Part shown: piece by piece, positions 50,700 to 59,770 of the stretch | Position numbering within the stretch: the stretch's first letter is position 1 | Layout: the number at the start of each line of letters is the position of its first letter | Source: Ruminococcus sp. | GTDB lineage: Bacteria > Bacillota > Clostridia > Oscillospirales > Acutalibacteraceae | DNA length: 64,000 bases | Reading direction: 5' to 3' | Assembly (NCBI GenBank): GCA_022768065.1 | Contig: JALELS010000006.1 | Coordinates: forward strand, 1 to 64,000 | Made by a program: the position numbers and the translations under genes | The notes under the pieces: model-generated | Databases searched by the model: none | What the model was told of the DNA's origin: nothing | Seen by the model: the letters and a program-made list of their open reading frames with translations, nothing else

Positions 50700-53696
50700 T
50701 TAAAGCTTGCAAACCTTTATTTCTTCAAGAATATTGTTGTTTTCGAGGCACTTTGCAAATGCAAAGGCGGTGTCAACCGACGGCAATACCGGAATGCGGC
50801 GTAAAAGAGCGGTACGGCGTATGCGAATATCGTCCTCATTAACCTTTGGTCCCTGCTCAGCGGTAGAAACAACATATGATAATTTATTATTCTTAATAAG
50901 CGACATTGTATTCGGTTCGCCCTCATGTATTTTGCGAACGGAATTTGCCGCAACATGGTTTGAATTTAAAAGTTTTGCGGTATTTGAAGTCGCATATATC
51001 TTAAAGCCCTGCTTTAAAAATTCACCGGCAAGCATAACGCTGTCCCTCTTATCGGTATCGGCAACGGATACAAGTACGCCGCCTGTACGCTTAATACGCA
51101 TTCCGGAAGCTATTAATCCCTTTAAAAGAGCTTCGTCGAACGTATCTGCTATGCCCATAACTTCACCCGTTGACTTTTCGGTATCGCCTATCTGAACATC
51201 GGTACCCTGAAGTTTTTCAAAGCTGAATACCGGTACTCTGACAAAATGCCTTGCGGGTTCCGGCAAAATTCCGCATCCCATACCGATGTCGCCGAGCGTC
51301 TCGCCGAGCATAAGCCGCGTAGCTATGGCAACTATGGGCAGCCCCGACGCCTTGGTCATAAACGGCACGTTTCGCGTTGCCACAACACTTGCCGACGAAA
51401 CATAAACTTCGTTGTCATATATGACGAACTGAATATTTATAAGTCCCTTAATTTTAAGTTCTTTACAGAGCTTTTCGGTATATTCGTATATCTTTGCTTT
51501 ATCTGCCGAAGAAAGCGTTATCGACGGAAAAACAGTAGTAGTGTCGCCGGGGTTTACACAGGCTTTTTCTATATGCTCGCAAATGCCCGGAACCAATATA
51601 TCGCTGCCGTCTGACAAGACATCCACCTCGGCACCCTTACCTATCATAACGTGTCGATTATTTGTGTGACGGATACCGAGATCATCAAGAATATCAAACA
51701 GCTCGATTTTGTTTTTAAGTCTGCGGTGAGCCTCGTCATCCGCACCGAAAACCTTGACTCCGAGAGAACGCAACATTTCGGACTTCCTTACGGCGTTGCC
51801 GCCTCCGAACGGCAAAACGGCTCCGTACGGTTTTTCTGTAAGCACAACATTTCTGACATCTTCATCTGTAATGGGGTCAAGATAAAGCGTGTCGGCAACT
51901 CCGGGATCTGTGGAAACAGCCGCCGGATTATTGTTGAGCAAAATAGTGGAATAACCGAAGTCTTTAAGTGTGTTGATGCAGTTTACCGCTGCATAATCGC
52001 GGTCTGTTCCGAGACCGATTGAGGTAGGACCGGAACCTACTACAAGGATTTTCTTTTTCGAGGTCGGGTGCGCTTTTCCGAACATTGCTGCCTCGTTATC
52101 CTCGTCAAACGAAGAATAGAAATAGGGCTTTTTAACGTCAAATTCGGCTGCGCAAGTATCTACGGTGTTATATCCTGCGGCTATGGGCGCCGAAATCTCC
52201 TCGCCTGTTATTTTTTCAATTGTGCTGTCGAGAAAGCCGAGAGTTTTTGCACGGAAATACAGGTCACCCGAAAAGCCGTTGCCGAGAGATGTTTCGGTAT
52301 CGGCAATATTCTTGAGCTTGGTTAGATAATAATTATCTATGCCGGTAAGAGACTGTATTTCGGTAAGGTCAAATCCGCGTCTTATAGCTTCGTAAACGGC
52401 AAAAATCCGCTCATCGTCGGAGCCGGACACCAGCTCTTTTATCTCATCGTCGGTTTTTTGCTTCATTTTAGGCATTGATACGGATTCGGTACGCGGATTC
52501 ATAGAGCGTATCGCTTTCATAAGAGCCAACTCAAACGAAGTGCCGATTGCGAGCGCCTCACCCGTAGCCTGCATAGTTCCGCCGAGCTTTCTGGTGGCGG
52601 CATCAAAATTTTCAAACGACCATCTCGGAACCTTTACGGCACAATAATCAATGGCAGGTTCATTTGCCGCTGTGGTAACGCCCGTTATATCGTTTTTTAT
52701 TTCATAAAGTTTGTAACCGAGAGCAATTTTGGCAGAGACCTGCGCTATGGGATAACCCGTAGCCTTTGAAACAAGAGCGGTGGTACGGTTAAGCTGCGGC
52801 TCAACCGCCAAAACCATATACTCGCTGCCGTCCGAATTTATTGCAAAACGGACATTGCAGCTGCCCTCGATATTTAAATAATCGGCTATTTTTCTTGCGG
52901 CTCTGCGAAGCCTTACGGTTTCGCTGTCTGTAAGAGTCTGCGCAGGAATAACAACAATGCTGTCACCGGAATGAATACCGACGCTGTCGATATTTTCGGC
53001 ACTGCTTACGCTTATGCAGTTGCCGAAAGAATCGCGCATTGCGACAAATTCCACTTCTTTATAATCATCGACACATTTCCTTACGTATACCTCGTTTACG
53101 AGAGACCGCTCGGCACAACTGCCGAAGCCCGACAAAATATCGTCTGCATTTTCGCAACGTATCGGCTCTGAAAAATCAGGCGTGAATGCCGGACTTATAA
53201 GCACGGGAAAACCGATTTCATTAGCAAATGTCACACATTCCGCATCTGTCGGCAACACCTTTGCGGCTACATACGGTTCGCCAACATTTTCAAGAGTATC
53301 GCGAAGAGCCTGTTCATTTCTTATTGCCTTTATGGTCTCCGGCTTAACTCCGAGAAGCTTGGTTCCGTGCTCATCAAGATAACCGTTTTGTAAAAGCTCA
53401 AGGCAAATTTCGAGACCGGTTTCTCCGCCGGTAGTACCTATTACTGCATCGGGGAGTTCTTTTTCAATTATTTTTTTAACTGTTTCTCCGTTTAACGGTT
53501 CAATATAAACCGTATCCGCAACATTTTTATCTGTCATTATTGTGTCCGGATTCGAGTTTACCGAAACTACGGAAATTCCCTCTTCTTTCAACGCTCTGCA
53601 AACAGATACAGCCGAATAATCATATTCAGAGGAAGAGCCTATAACCACAGGGCCTGCTCCGAGAACAAGTATTTTTGAATATTTATTTTCTGTCAT
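50700..53696 (-). CDS. carB: CarB-like carbamoyl-phosphate synthase large chain with lost active-site residues
   Basis: 998 residues against about 1,070 for CarB. The four-domain layout is recognisable (LGAGPVVIG at 12; VDTCAAEF at 512; GGVLVSVADTDKRD synthase tail; TGEVMGIADTFDEAL at 843). Compared with remembered E. coli CarB: the Gly-rich loop RPSFTMGGSGGGI is replaced by SPAFTPDFSEPIR (168-180); metal ligands Glu299/Asn301 and Arg303 become Ala297/Glu299/Gln301 (VLAVEPQ). In the second half the region with RPSYVLGGRAM is deleted after FDILDDLGI (667-675), and IEVNPR becomes SSASVV (767-772); GPNRIGQGIEFDY becomes GPTSIGLGTDRDY (556-568). The frame is unbroken. Probably no longer a catalytic CPSase. 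Confidence 0.85.
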   Translation of the reverse strand: MTENKYSKILVLGAGPVVIGSSSEYDYSAVSVCRALKEEGISVVSVNSNPDTIMTDKNVADTVYIEPLNGETVKKIIEKELPDAVIGTTGGETGLEICLELLQNGYLDEHGTKLLGVKPETIKAIRNEQALRDTLENVGEPYVAAKVLPTDAECVTFANEIGFPVLISPAFTPDFSEPIRCENADDILSGFGSCAERSLVNEVYVRKCVDDYKEVEFVAMRDSFGNCISVSSAENIDSVGIHSGDSIVVIPAQTLTDSETVRLRRAARKIADYLNIEGSCNVRFAINSDGSEYMVLAVEPQLNRTTALVSKATGYPIAQVSAKIALGYKLYEIKNDITGVTTAANEPAIDYCAVKVPRWSFENFDAATRKLGGTMQATGEALAIGTSFELALMKAIRSMNPRTESVSMPKMKQKTDDEIKELVSGSDDERIFAVYEAIRRGFDLTEIQSLTGIDNYYLTKLKNIADTETSLGNGFSGDLYFRAKTLGFLDSTIEKITGEEISAPIAAGYNTVDTCAAEFDVKKPYFYSSFDEDNEAAMFGKAHPTSKKKILVVGSGPTSIGLGTDRDYAAVNCINTLKDFGYSTILLNNNPAAVSTDPGVADTLYLDPITDEDVRNVVLTEKPYGAVLPFGGGNAVRKSEMLRSLGVKVFGADDEAHRRLKNKIELFDILDDLGIRHTNNRHVMIGKGAEVDVLSDGSDILVPGICEHIEKACVNPGDTTTVFPSITLSSADKAKIYEYTEKLCKELKIKGLINIQFVIYDNEVYVSSASVVATRNVPFMTKASGLPIVAIATRLMLGETLGDIGMGCGILPEPARHFVRVPVFSFEKLQGTDVQIGDTEKSTGEVMGIADTFDEALLKGLIASGMRIKRTGGVLVSVADTDKRDSVMLAGEFLKQGFKIYATSNTAKLLNSNHVAANSVRKIHEGEPNTMSLIKNNKLSYVVSTAEQGPKVNEDDIRIRRTALLRRIPVLPSVDTAFAFAKCLENNNILEEIKVCKL

Positions 53697-53699
53697 AAC

Positions 53700-54767
53700 T
53701 CATTCCCCCATCATATCAACAAAGCGGTCAAATATCCATGATGTACTGCTGTCACGGTCGCTGTCCGGTGTAAACTGAACCCCGAAGCCGCTGAAATTTT
53801 TGTACTCAAGTCCCTCGCAGGAGCCGTCATTGACATTGACCATTGTAATTTCGGCTTTATCGGCACCGACGCTCGTAACTTCAACCGAATATCCGTGGTT
53901 CTGCTCTGTAACCATAAGCTTTCCGGTAGATTTTATAACTACAGGCTGATTTGAACCGCGGTGGCCCTGAGGCATTTTTTCAATTTTGAAGTCTTCGGAA
54001 AGAGCCAGCATCTGGTGGCCGAGCCCTATGCCGAATATCGGAAGACCGAGTTTTTTAAACTCCTTGATGTTTTCTATAAGCTTGGGGTTATCATCCGGAT
54101 CTCCGGGACCGTCGGAAAGGAAAATACCGTCCGGTGAAAACTCCTTTAACTGCTCAGCAGTAAAATCAGCCGGGACAACGGTCAAATTACAGCCTCGCGA
54201 CAAAAATCCGTCAAGAGTTCTGCGCGGCGAACCGTAATCAAGCACCGCAACATTGTGTTTCGGATTTTCCGCCGTGAATTTCCGAGGTTCTTTTACGGTA
54301 ACTGCCTCAACCGCACCGGAAATAGTATAATTCTTGATATTTTTAATAAGTACGTCAAAATCATTGAGATTATCGGTTATAGCGCCTTTCATATAGCCTT
54401 TGTCGCGGACGGCACGGGTAAGACGGCGTGTATCAATACCGCAAATTCCTACTATTCCGCACTCTTTTAAATAGCTGTCAAGTGTTTCTTCGCCGAGGTC
54501 ACCGGTATCGCACCACTCACGCACAACATATCCGCTTGCCATTATTTTTGAACCGTTTTCTCTTTTTTCTACGCCTCTGTTGCCTACAAGAGGATAGGTC
54601 TGCGCCACTATCTGACCGTAATATGTCGGGTCGGAAAGCAACTCGCCGTAAGAAGCCGTACACGTATTAAAAACAACTTCGCCTAAAGCCGTTCCCTCTT
54701 TCCCCATGGAAATTCCGTTAAATATGGTTCCGTCAGCCAAAACAAGGTAAGCCTTTTTATTTTTCAT
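53700..54767 (-). CDS. carA: CarA-like small chain with lost catalytic triad
   Basis: 355 residues from the ATG at 54767 (AAAGGG 8 nt upstream; the GTG three codons earlier overlaps that site). The layout matches CarA: N-terminal domain with GEVVFNTCTASYGELL and GIDTRRLTRAVRDKG, then a class I glutaminase domain with DGIFLSDGPGDP. But GICLGHQ reads GIGLGHQ (Gly248 in place of catalytic Cys269, codon GGG at 54024-54026). FHPEASPGP reads FTPDSDRDS (Thr333 for His353, Asp335 for Glu355). All three triad residues are changed, so glutamine hydrolysis by the normal mechanism is impossible. Confidence 0.88.
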   Translation of the reverse strand: MKNKKAYLVLADGTIFNGISMGKEGTALGEVVFNTCTASYGELLSDPTYYGQIVAQTYPLVGNRGVEKRENGSKIMASGYVVREWCDTGDLGEETLDSYLKECGIVGICGIDTRRLTRAVRDKGYMKGAITDNLNDFDVLIKNIKNYTISGAVEAVTVKEPRKFTAENPKHNVAVLDYGSPRRTLDGFLSRGCNLTVVPADFTAEQLKEFSPDGIFLSDGPGDPDDNPKLIENIKEFKKLGLPIFGIGLGHQMLALSEDFKIEKMPQGHRGSNQPVVIKSTGKLMVTEQNHGYSVEVTSVGADKAEITMVNVNDGSCEGLEYKNFSGFGVQFTPDSDRDSSTSWIFDRFVDMMGE

Positions 54768-54779
54768 ATCATTCACCCT

Positions 54780-55694
54780 TTATAAAACGGAATTGATTTC
54801 GTTCCTCATTCTGATAGCCTCTTCACGTGCGGCAACGGCATAATCTTTTTCATCAAAACCGCCTTTTTTGTATGCACACATTATGCCTCTTGAGGAATTA
54901 ATTACGGCTCCGCGCCCGTTCTTATCAAACGCGCCTGCAATATCTTTGGCTGCTCCGCCCTGCGCGCCGTAACCCGGTACGAGGAAAAACGTGTGCGGCA
55001 TTTCTCTGCGAAGACTTGAAAGCTGTTTCGGATAAGTTGCTCCGACAACCGCACCGACACATGAATAGCCGTAATCCGTTATAGAATCCTTGCCCCAATT
55101 TTCGCACATTTCGCCCATAGTTTCGTAAACGGTTTTATCGCCGAGCAATCTGTCCTGAAGTTCACCGGAGGACGGATTTGAGGTTTTAACAAGCACAAAA
55201 ATACCTTTGTCCTCTTCTTTGCAAATACTTAAAAGAGGATTTATACCGTCACTTCCGAGATAACCATTAACCGTAAGAGCATCTGAGGAAAAGCTCTCAA
55301 AGGTTTTACCAAAAGCCTCTGTTTTGCCGATATGTGCGGCGGCATACGCCTCCATGGTAGTGCCTATATCATTTCGTTTGCCGTCGGTTATTACAAACAG
55401 ACCTTTTTCCTTTGCATAGGCTATTGTATCATAAAGCGCTTTTACACCCTGCCACCCGTACATTTCATAATACGCGCATTGCGGTTTTACAGCCGCCACA
55501 ACATCGCAAAGAGAATCTATAAGCCCTTTGTTAAATGTCAAAAGTGCGTCTGCCGCTGCCTCAAGCGTGTCACCGTATTTTTCGCACGACTCTTTTTTTA
55601 TGAACTCCGGAACGTAATCGAGCTTTGGGTCAAGCCCTGCCACCGTAGGATTTTTCTTTTCGTCAATTGCACGGATAAGTCTGTCAAAAGCCAT
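54780..55694 (-). CDS. pyrF: Orotidine 5'-phosphate decarboxylase (long subfamily)
   Basis: 304 residues, the longer PyrF subfamily. KNPTVAGLDPKLDYVPEF at the N-terminus and FVITDGKRNDIGTTMEAYA with the catalytic Lys/Asp charge network (DGKRNDIG) are diagnostic; VPGYGAQGGAAKD closes the phosphate site. It converts OMP to UMP. It starts 3 bp after the pyrC stop. Active-site residues are present, in contrast to the neighbouring car genes. Confidence 0.95.
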   Translation of the reverse strand: MAFDRLIRAIDEKKNPTVAGLDPKLDYVPEFIKKESCEKYGDTLEAAADALLTFNKGLIDSLCDVVAAVKPQCAYYEMYGWQGVKALYDTIAYAKEKGLFVITDGKRNDIGTTMEAYAAAHIGKTEAFGKTFESFSSDALTVNGYLGSDGINPLLSICKEEDKGIFVLVKTSNPSSGELQDRLLGDKTVYETMGEMCENWGKDSITDYGYSCVGAVVGATYPKQLSSLRREMPHTFFLVPGYGAQGGAAKDIAGAFDKNGRGAVINSSRGIMCAYKKGGFDEKDYAVAAREEAIRMRNEINSVL

Positions 55695-55697
55695 TTG

Positions 55698-56984
55698 TCA
55701 ATCTCCTAATTCATTATATACTATTCTGCCGCTGAGTACGGTCATTTTTACCTTGCCCTGAAGCTCACGGTTTTTAAATATACAGTTTTTGGATTTACCG
55801 TGAAGTTTATTTACGTCTACCGTAAATTTCTCGTTTTCATCTATCAAAATAATATCTGCGGTACTTCCCTTTTTTAATGTGCCTATCGGTCTGTTTAAAA
55901 TTTCGGCAGGCTTACACGACATCTTATCAATAAGCTCATAAAGACTGATAAGTCCCGACGCAACAAGCGCGGTATATGAAGCGGAAAAAGATGTTTCCAT
56001 ACCTATAACGCCGTTGGGAGCTTTATAAAAATCCGCCTTTTCTTCGGGAGAATGAGGCGCGTGGTCGGTTGCAATTACGTCTATTACACCGTCGATAAGC
56101 GAGTAGAGAACAGAAAACTGATCCACGGCACTGCGAAGCGGCGGATTCATTCGGTAATCCGCATCTTTTAATAAAAGCTTTTCATCGTTAAATATAAAAT
56201 AATGCGGACAAGTTTCAGCAGTTACATTAAACCCGTTTCTCTTTGCGGAAGCTATAAGAAGAGCTGAATTGCCCGTACTGACGTGACAAATATGCAGACG
56301 TGCATTTTTCGGTGCCGACATTAAAAGTGCAATCTCGCGCGCGGTTCCCACGTCTTCTGCCGAAACCGGTATCTGCGGCATATTAAGGTCTTTTGCCACA
56401 TCACATTCATTCACAATACCGTCGCGTGAAATTGATTTTTCTTCGCAATGAGCAAATATAGGCATATTAAGTCTTGCAGATTCTTTGAGTGCCTCACGCA
56501 TAAGCTCTGCGGTTTTAACCGGAACGCCGTCATCCGAAAAAGCGCAGCAACCGGCTTCTTTTAAAGCCTCCATATCGGTAAGAGTTTCACCGTTTTCACC
56601 GACTGAAACAGCGCCTATGGGGAAGACATGAGCGTCGGCATTCGCCGCCTTTTCAATTATGTATTTTACTGTTTCGACATTATCGCACACCGGTTTTGTA
56701 TTTGGCATGGCGCAAACCGTTGTCACGCCGCCTGCCGCCGCCGCACGGCATCCGGATATTATATCTTCTTTATATGTAAGCCCCGGGTCGCGCAAATGCA
56801 CGTGTAAATCAATAAGCCCCGGAGCTAAAACAAGCCCCGAAGCGTCAATTATATTGTCGGAAGAACAATTTAAATTTTTGCCGAAATCGGCAATTTTACC
56901 GTCGGCGACAAGAACGTCGCCGACAGTATCAAGATTTTGTGAAGGGTCTATAACGTGTGCATTTTTAAACAGCAAATCGCCCAT
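55698..56984 (-). CDS. pyrC: Dihydroorotase, class I
   Basis: 428 residues. Zinc amidohydrolase closing carbamoyl-aspartate to dihydroorotate. LIDLHVHLRDPGLTYKED (HxH ligands), AHCEEKS, LHICHVST (His ligands) and VIATDHAPHSPEEK (catalytic Asp) are all intact, followed by EMETSF-type GMETSFSASY. SD AAAGGAG. It follows the penicillin-binding protein gene by 14 bp. pyrB and pyrE are not in this window. Confidence 0.96.
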   Translation of the reverse strand: MGDLLFKNAHVIDPSQNLDTVGDVLVADGKIADFGKNLNCSSDNIIDASGLVLAPGLIDLHVHLRDPGLTYKEDIISGCRAAAAGGVTTVCAMPNTKPVCDNVETVKYIIEKAANADAHVFPIGAVSVGENGETLTDMEALKEAGCCAFSDDGVPVKTAELMREALKESARLNMPIFAHCEEKSISRDGIVNECDVAKDLNMPQIPVSAEDVGTAREIALLMSAPKNARLHICHVSTGNSALLIASAKRNGFNVTAETCPHYFIFNDEKLLLKDADYRMNPPLRSAVDQFSVLYSLIDGVIDVIATDHAPHSPEEKADFYKAPNGVIGMETSFSASYTALVASGLISLYELIDKMSCKPAEILNRPIGTLKKGSTADIILIDENEKFTVDVNKLHGKSKNCIFKNRELQGKVKMTVLSGRIVYNELGD

Positions 56985-56998
56985 AAAAACTCCTTTGA

Positions 56999-59299
56999 TT
57001 ATTGTGCTTTGGTTGCCTCTGCGGCATTTGTTGCCTCGGGAGCTTTTGTTGTTTCTGCCGCCTTTGTTGTTTCTGCCGGTTTAGTGCTGCCGTCAGTCGT
57101 CTTTTTAGTCTCGCCCTCAGCTTTATCGTCTTTCTTTCCGCCGCCGGAGCAGGATGTGCAGTAACCCGGCATATTGCTCTTTGAGAACCAACCGGTTGCA
57201 CGGCTTGAACAGCCGCTGCCGGCAAGCAAGCCTGTCTTTGTGCAATATTCCTTTTGCTCGACGATTGATGAAAATTTAGTGAAATCTTTTGAAGCGAGTC
57301 CTTTATGAACTCTGTTCATAACTTCGTCGAATATTTTACCTGCCGGATTTCCCGAAACATAATTTGAAAGCTGTTTCGGCGTATCACAGCCATACCAAAC
57401 GGCAGCTACATAATACGGAGTTCCTCCGCAGAACCAACGGTCCTTATCCTCGGTGGTAGTACCGGTTTTTGCATAGAGCTTCATATTGTTAAGACCGTAA
57501 TTACGTGCTGTTGCTTCGCCCGCTACGTCCGTAACAACAGTTTGAAGAAGCTCGTTCATAATATCCGCGGTATCCTGGGACATAATCTGATCGCCGTCGG
57601 TCTCATCATGCTGAAGATATACCATAGTACCGCTTGAATTTGTAACCTTGTAGTAGCAATACGGGTCGTAATATTTACCGCCGTTTCCGAACGATGCATA
57701 TGCCGCCGCCATCTGAAGAGTTGACACGCCCTTGCTTGTACCGCCTACGGCAAGCGATGATGCGTTCTTATCAACATCATAAAGATGATCAAGTCTGAAT
57801 TTACCGTTTGCATACTTGAAGCTCAATTCATAGCCCATCTTTTTAAGAAGCTGCGCCGGTACTGTATTGTAAGACTTACAAATAGCCTTTTGTACGTTTA
57901 CATACGAATCCGGTGAACCCGGGTCATTACCGTAGTTAACGGGACCCACTCCGCCGTCGCTGTAATAGTGAGGGATACCGTAGTTTTTAACTCTTGTGCT
58001 CCAATAAGCGTATTTCTCTTCTATTGCCGGTGTGTAAACAGAGAGCGGTTTTATTGAAGAACCGGGCTGCCTGTATGAATTAGCCGCACGGTTAAGTCCG
58101 CGGTTTTCGGTCTTTTCTCCGGCTCCGCCTATCATACCGAGCACTCTGCCGCTGTAATCCATAATTGTCATAGCCGACTGTGCGTCCGGAACATTTTTGT
58201 TATAAGACGGGAACGATATTCTGTTTACATATACGTTTTCGAGAATACTCTGAACATTCATATCCACAGCGGAGTAGATACGAAGTCCGCCGGAATAAAT
58301 GAGCGTAGACGCCTGCGGTTTTGTATAACCGTATTTATCCATAAGGTCCGCGATTACTTTTTGAATAACATAATCGACATAATAGCTCTGAATGGTTGTA
58401 GTGGTCTGCTGCTGAGCGCTTGTAAGGTTTTCGCTCGGCACATAGCCCTCGCTGTTAGTGAACACCATGGTGTAATTTATCGCTTCATCATACTGTTCTT
58501 TTGTTATCTTGCCCTGCTTTAGCATATTGTCAAGGCAGACCTTTTGACGTTTCTTGTTTTCTTCGGGATGTATAAGCGGATCGTATTTTGACGGAGACTG
58601 AGTTATTGCCGCCAAAGACGCACATTCCGCAAGGTTAAGATCCTGCACATTTTTCCCAAAGTATTTTTCGGACGCGGTCTGCACGCCGTAACAGCCGTGG
58701 CTCATATAGACCGTATTCATATACGCCTCAAGTATAGTCTGCTTGGAGGCATTTTTCTCAAGGTTCAGCGCAGAGAGTATTTCATAGAATTTACGGTTTA
58801 CTGTTTTACCGTTTTCTCCCGTAAGATTTTTAATAAGCTGTTGGGTAAGGGTTGAACCGCCCTGCTTAAAATGGTATCTCACCGCCGACGATAATGTTCT
58901 GAACCAGTCAACACCGCCGTGATCGTAAAATCGCTTATCTTCAAGTGCAATATACGCATTTGCAAGGTTTTGCGGTATAACGCTTTCGTCCGGATTTTCG
59001 CTGTATGTTACCCAAACTCGGTTCTGCTCACCGTGAAGACGCGAAAGCTCGGTTACTTCATTGTTGGAGTCATACGCATATATAATTGTAGTCTGATCCT
59101 GGTTTTCCTTGTATTCCTCAAGATTTATCTTGCTGTCTCCGTTTACATATGACACCATAAATATGAGAAGATACAGGCAGATAAAAACCGCGGTAAGCAA
59201 AAGGGTAAAAAGAACCGACAACAAAACAGTTGCGCCCTTACTGCGATTTTTTCTCTTTTTAGGTACTCTTTTTGTGACTGCACGTCGCTTTTGAGCCAT
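56999..59299 (-). CDS. Class A penicillin-binding protein (PBP1A type)
   Basis: 766 residues. One N-terminal membrane helix (ATVLLSVLFTLLLTAVFICLYLLIFM), then glycosyltransferase GT51 (ALEDKRFYDHGGVD, GGSTLTQQLIKN, AYMNTVYMSHGCYGV), then transpeptidase with SSIKP (SxxK Ser), SYN and AKTGTTTEDKDRWFCGG (KTG). The C-terminal 60 residues are a Cys pair region (GSGCSSRATGWF, YCTSCSGGG) and a Thr/Ala/Lys low-complexity tail (ETTKAAETTKAPEATNAAEA). It polymerises and cross-links peptidoglycan. It is first in the run that continues into pyrC with 14 bp spacing. SD GGAGG. Confidence 0.94.
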   Translation of the reverse strand: MAQKRRAVTKRVPKKRKNRSKGATVLLSVLFTLLLTAVFICLYLLIFMVSYVNGDSKINLEEYKENQDQTTIIYAYDSNNEVTELSRLHGEQNRVWVTYSENPDESVIPQNLANAYIALEDKRFYDHGGVDWFRTLSSAVRYHFKQGGSTLTQQLIKNLTGENGKTVNRKFYEILSALNLEKNASKQTILEAYMNTVYMSHGCYGVQTASEKYFGKNVQDLNLAECASLAAITQSPSKYDPLIHPEENKKRQKVCLDNMLKQGKITKEQYDEAINYTMVFTNSEGYVPSENLTSAQQQTTTTIQSYYVDYVIQKVIADLMDKYGYTKPQASTLIYSGGLRIYSAVDMNVQSILENVYVNRISFPSYNKNVPDAQSAMTIMDYSGRVLGMIGGAGEKTENRGLNRAANSYRQPGSSIKPLSVYTPAIEEKYAYWSTRVKNYGIPHYYSDGGVGPVNYGNDPGSPDSYVNVQKAICKSYNTVPAQLLKKMGYELSFKYANGKFRLDHLYDVDKNASSLAVGGTSKGVSTLQMAAAYASFGNGGKYYDPYCYYKVTNSSGTMVYLQHDETDGDQIMSQDTADIMNELLQTVVTDVAGEATARNYGLNNMKLYAKTGTTTEDKDRWFCGGTPYYVAAVWYGCDTPKQLSNYVSGNPAGKIFDEVMNRVHKGLASKDFTKFSSIVEQKEYCTKTGLLAGSGCSSRATGWFSKSNMPGYCTSCSGGGKKDDKAEGETKKTTDGSTKPAETTKAAETTKAPEATNAAEATKAQ
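57003..57090 (-). repeat. Low-complexity repeats encoding the Thr/Ala/Lys tail of PBP
   Basis: Degenerate 12-15-bp repeats coding ETTKA/EATKA units. Long open frames in other phases here (plus strand and minus -1) are by-products of the repeat. Confidence 0.7.
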
Positions 59300-59446
59300 A
59301 TTTTAAAGTCCTCCGTTTAAAAGTTCGGATACATTATAACTATACTGCTTTATTGTAACACAAACCGATGATTATTTCATCAAAATTTTGAAAAAATATT
59401 ATATTTTTCCTTGCGTTGTCAAAAATAATATACGGAAGTGAATAAA

Positions 59447-59770
59447 ATGAAAAATGCTTTGCTTAAATGTATTGCCGCGTCCGTGGCGGCGCTGACTTTA
59501 ATAGGCGCTGTAACCGCAGTGATTTTAAAGGCTCCCAAAAAGGGAAACAAAATTACTGAAAGCGCAGAAACAACCGCAGCGGCGCTTTACACAATAACCG
59601 ATTACAACGGAAAAATAGCTTTATTTAAACGCGGATACTCTATGCCGGTGGAAATTTTTGATGTAAACACAAATTCCCTGCCGCAGAGCGACAGGGAGCT
59701 TATAATTATGGGGGTTACGGCTTATTCCGATGAAGAAGCCCAAAGACTTGTGGAGGATTACACAAGCTGA
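59447..59770 (+). CDS. Small membrane-anchored protein (BofC-like tail?)
   Basis: 107 residues from the ATG at 59447 (GGAAG upstream). N-terminal signal anchor (CIAASVAALTLIGAVTAVIL), then YTITDYNGKIALFKRGYSMP and RELIIMGVTAYSDEEAQRLVEDY. The strand-turn YxxxxYxGxIAVF followed by a short helix recalls the BofC C-terminal domain and related sporulation-linked Clostridia proteins; this is a resemblance only. Divergent from the PBP gene. Its last 13 bp overlap the 3' end of the convergent GH63-like gene. Confidence 0.7.
   Translation: MKNALLKCIAASVAALTLIGAVTAVILKAPKKGNKITESAETTAAALYTITDYNGKIALFKRGYSMPVEIFDVNTNSLPQSDRELIIMGVTAYSDEEAQRLVEDYTS

Noticed and set aside
56959..57225. Extra open frames over the PBP tail
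   Set aside because: Produced by the Thr/Ala/Lys-coding repeats; they overlap strong coding evidence for the PBP and pyrC.
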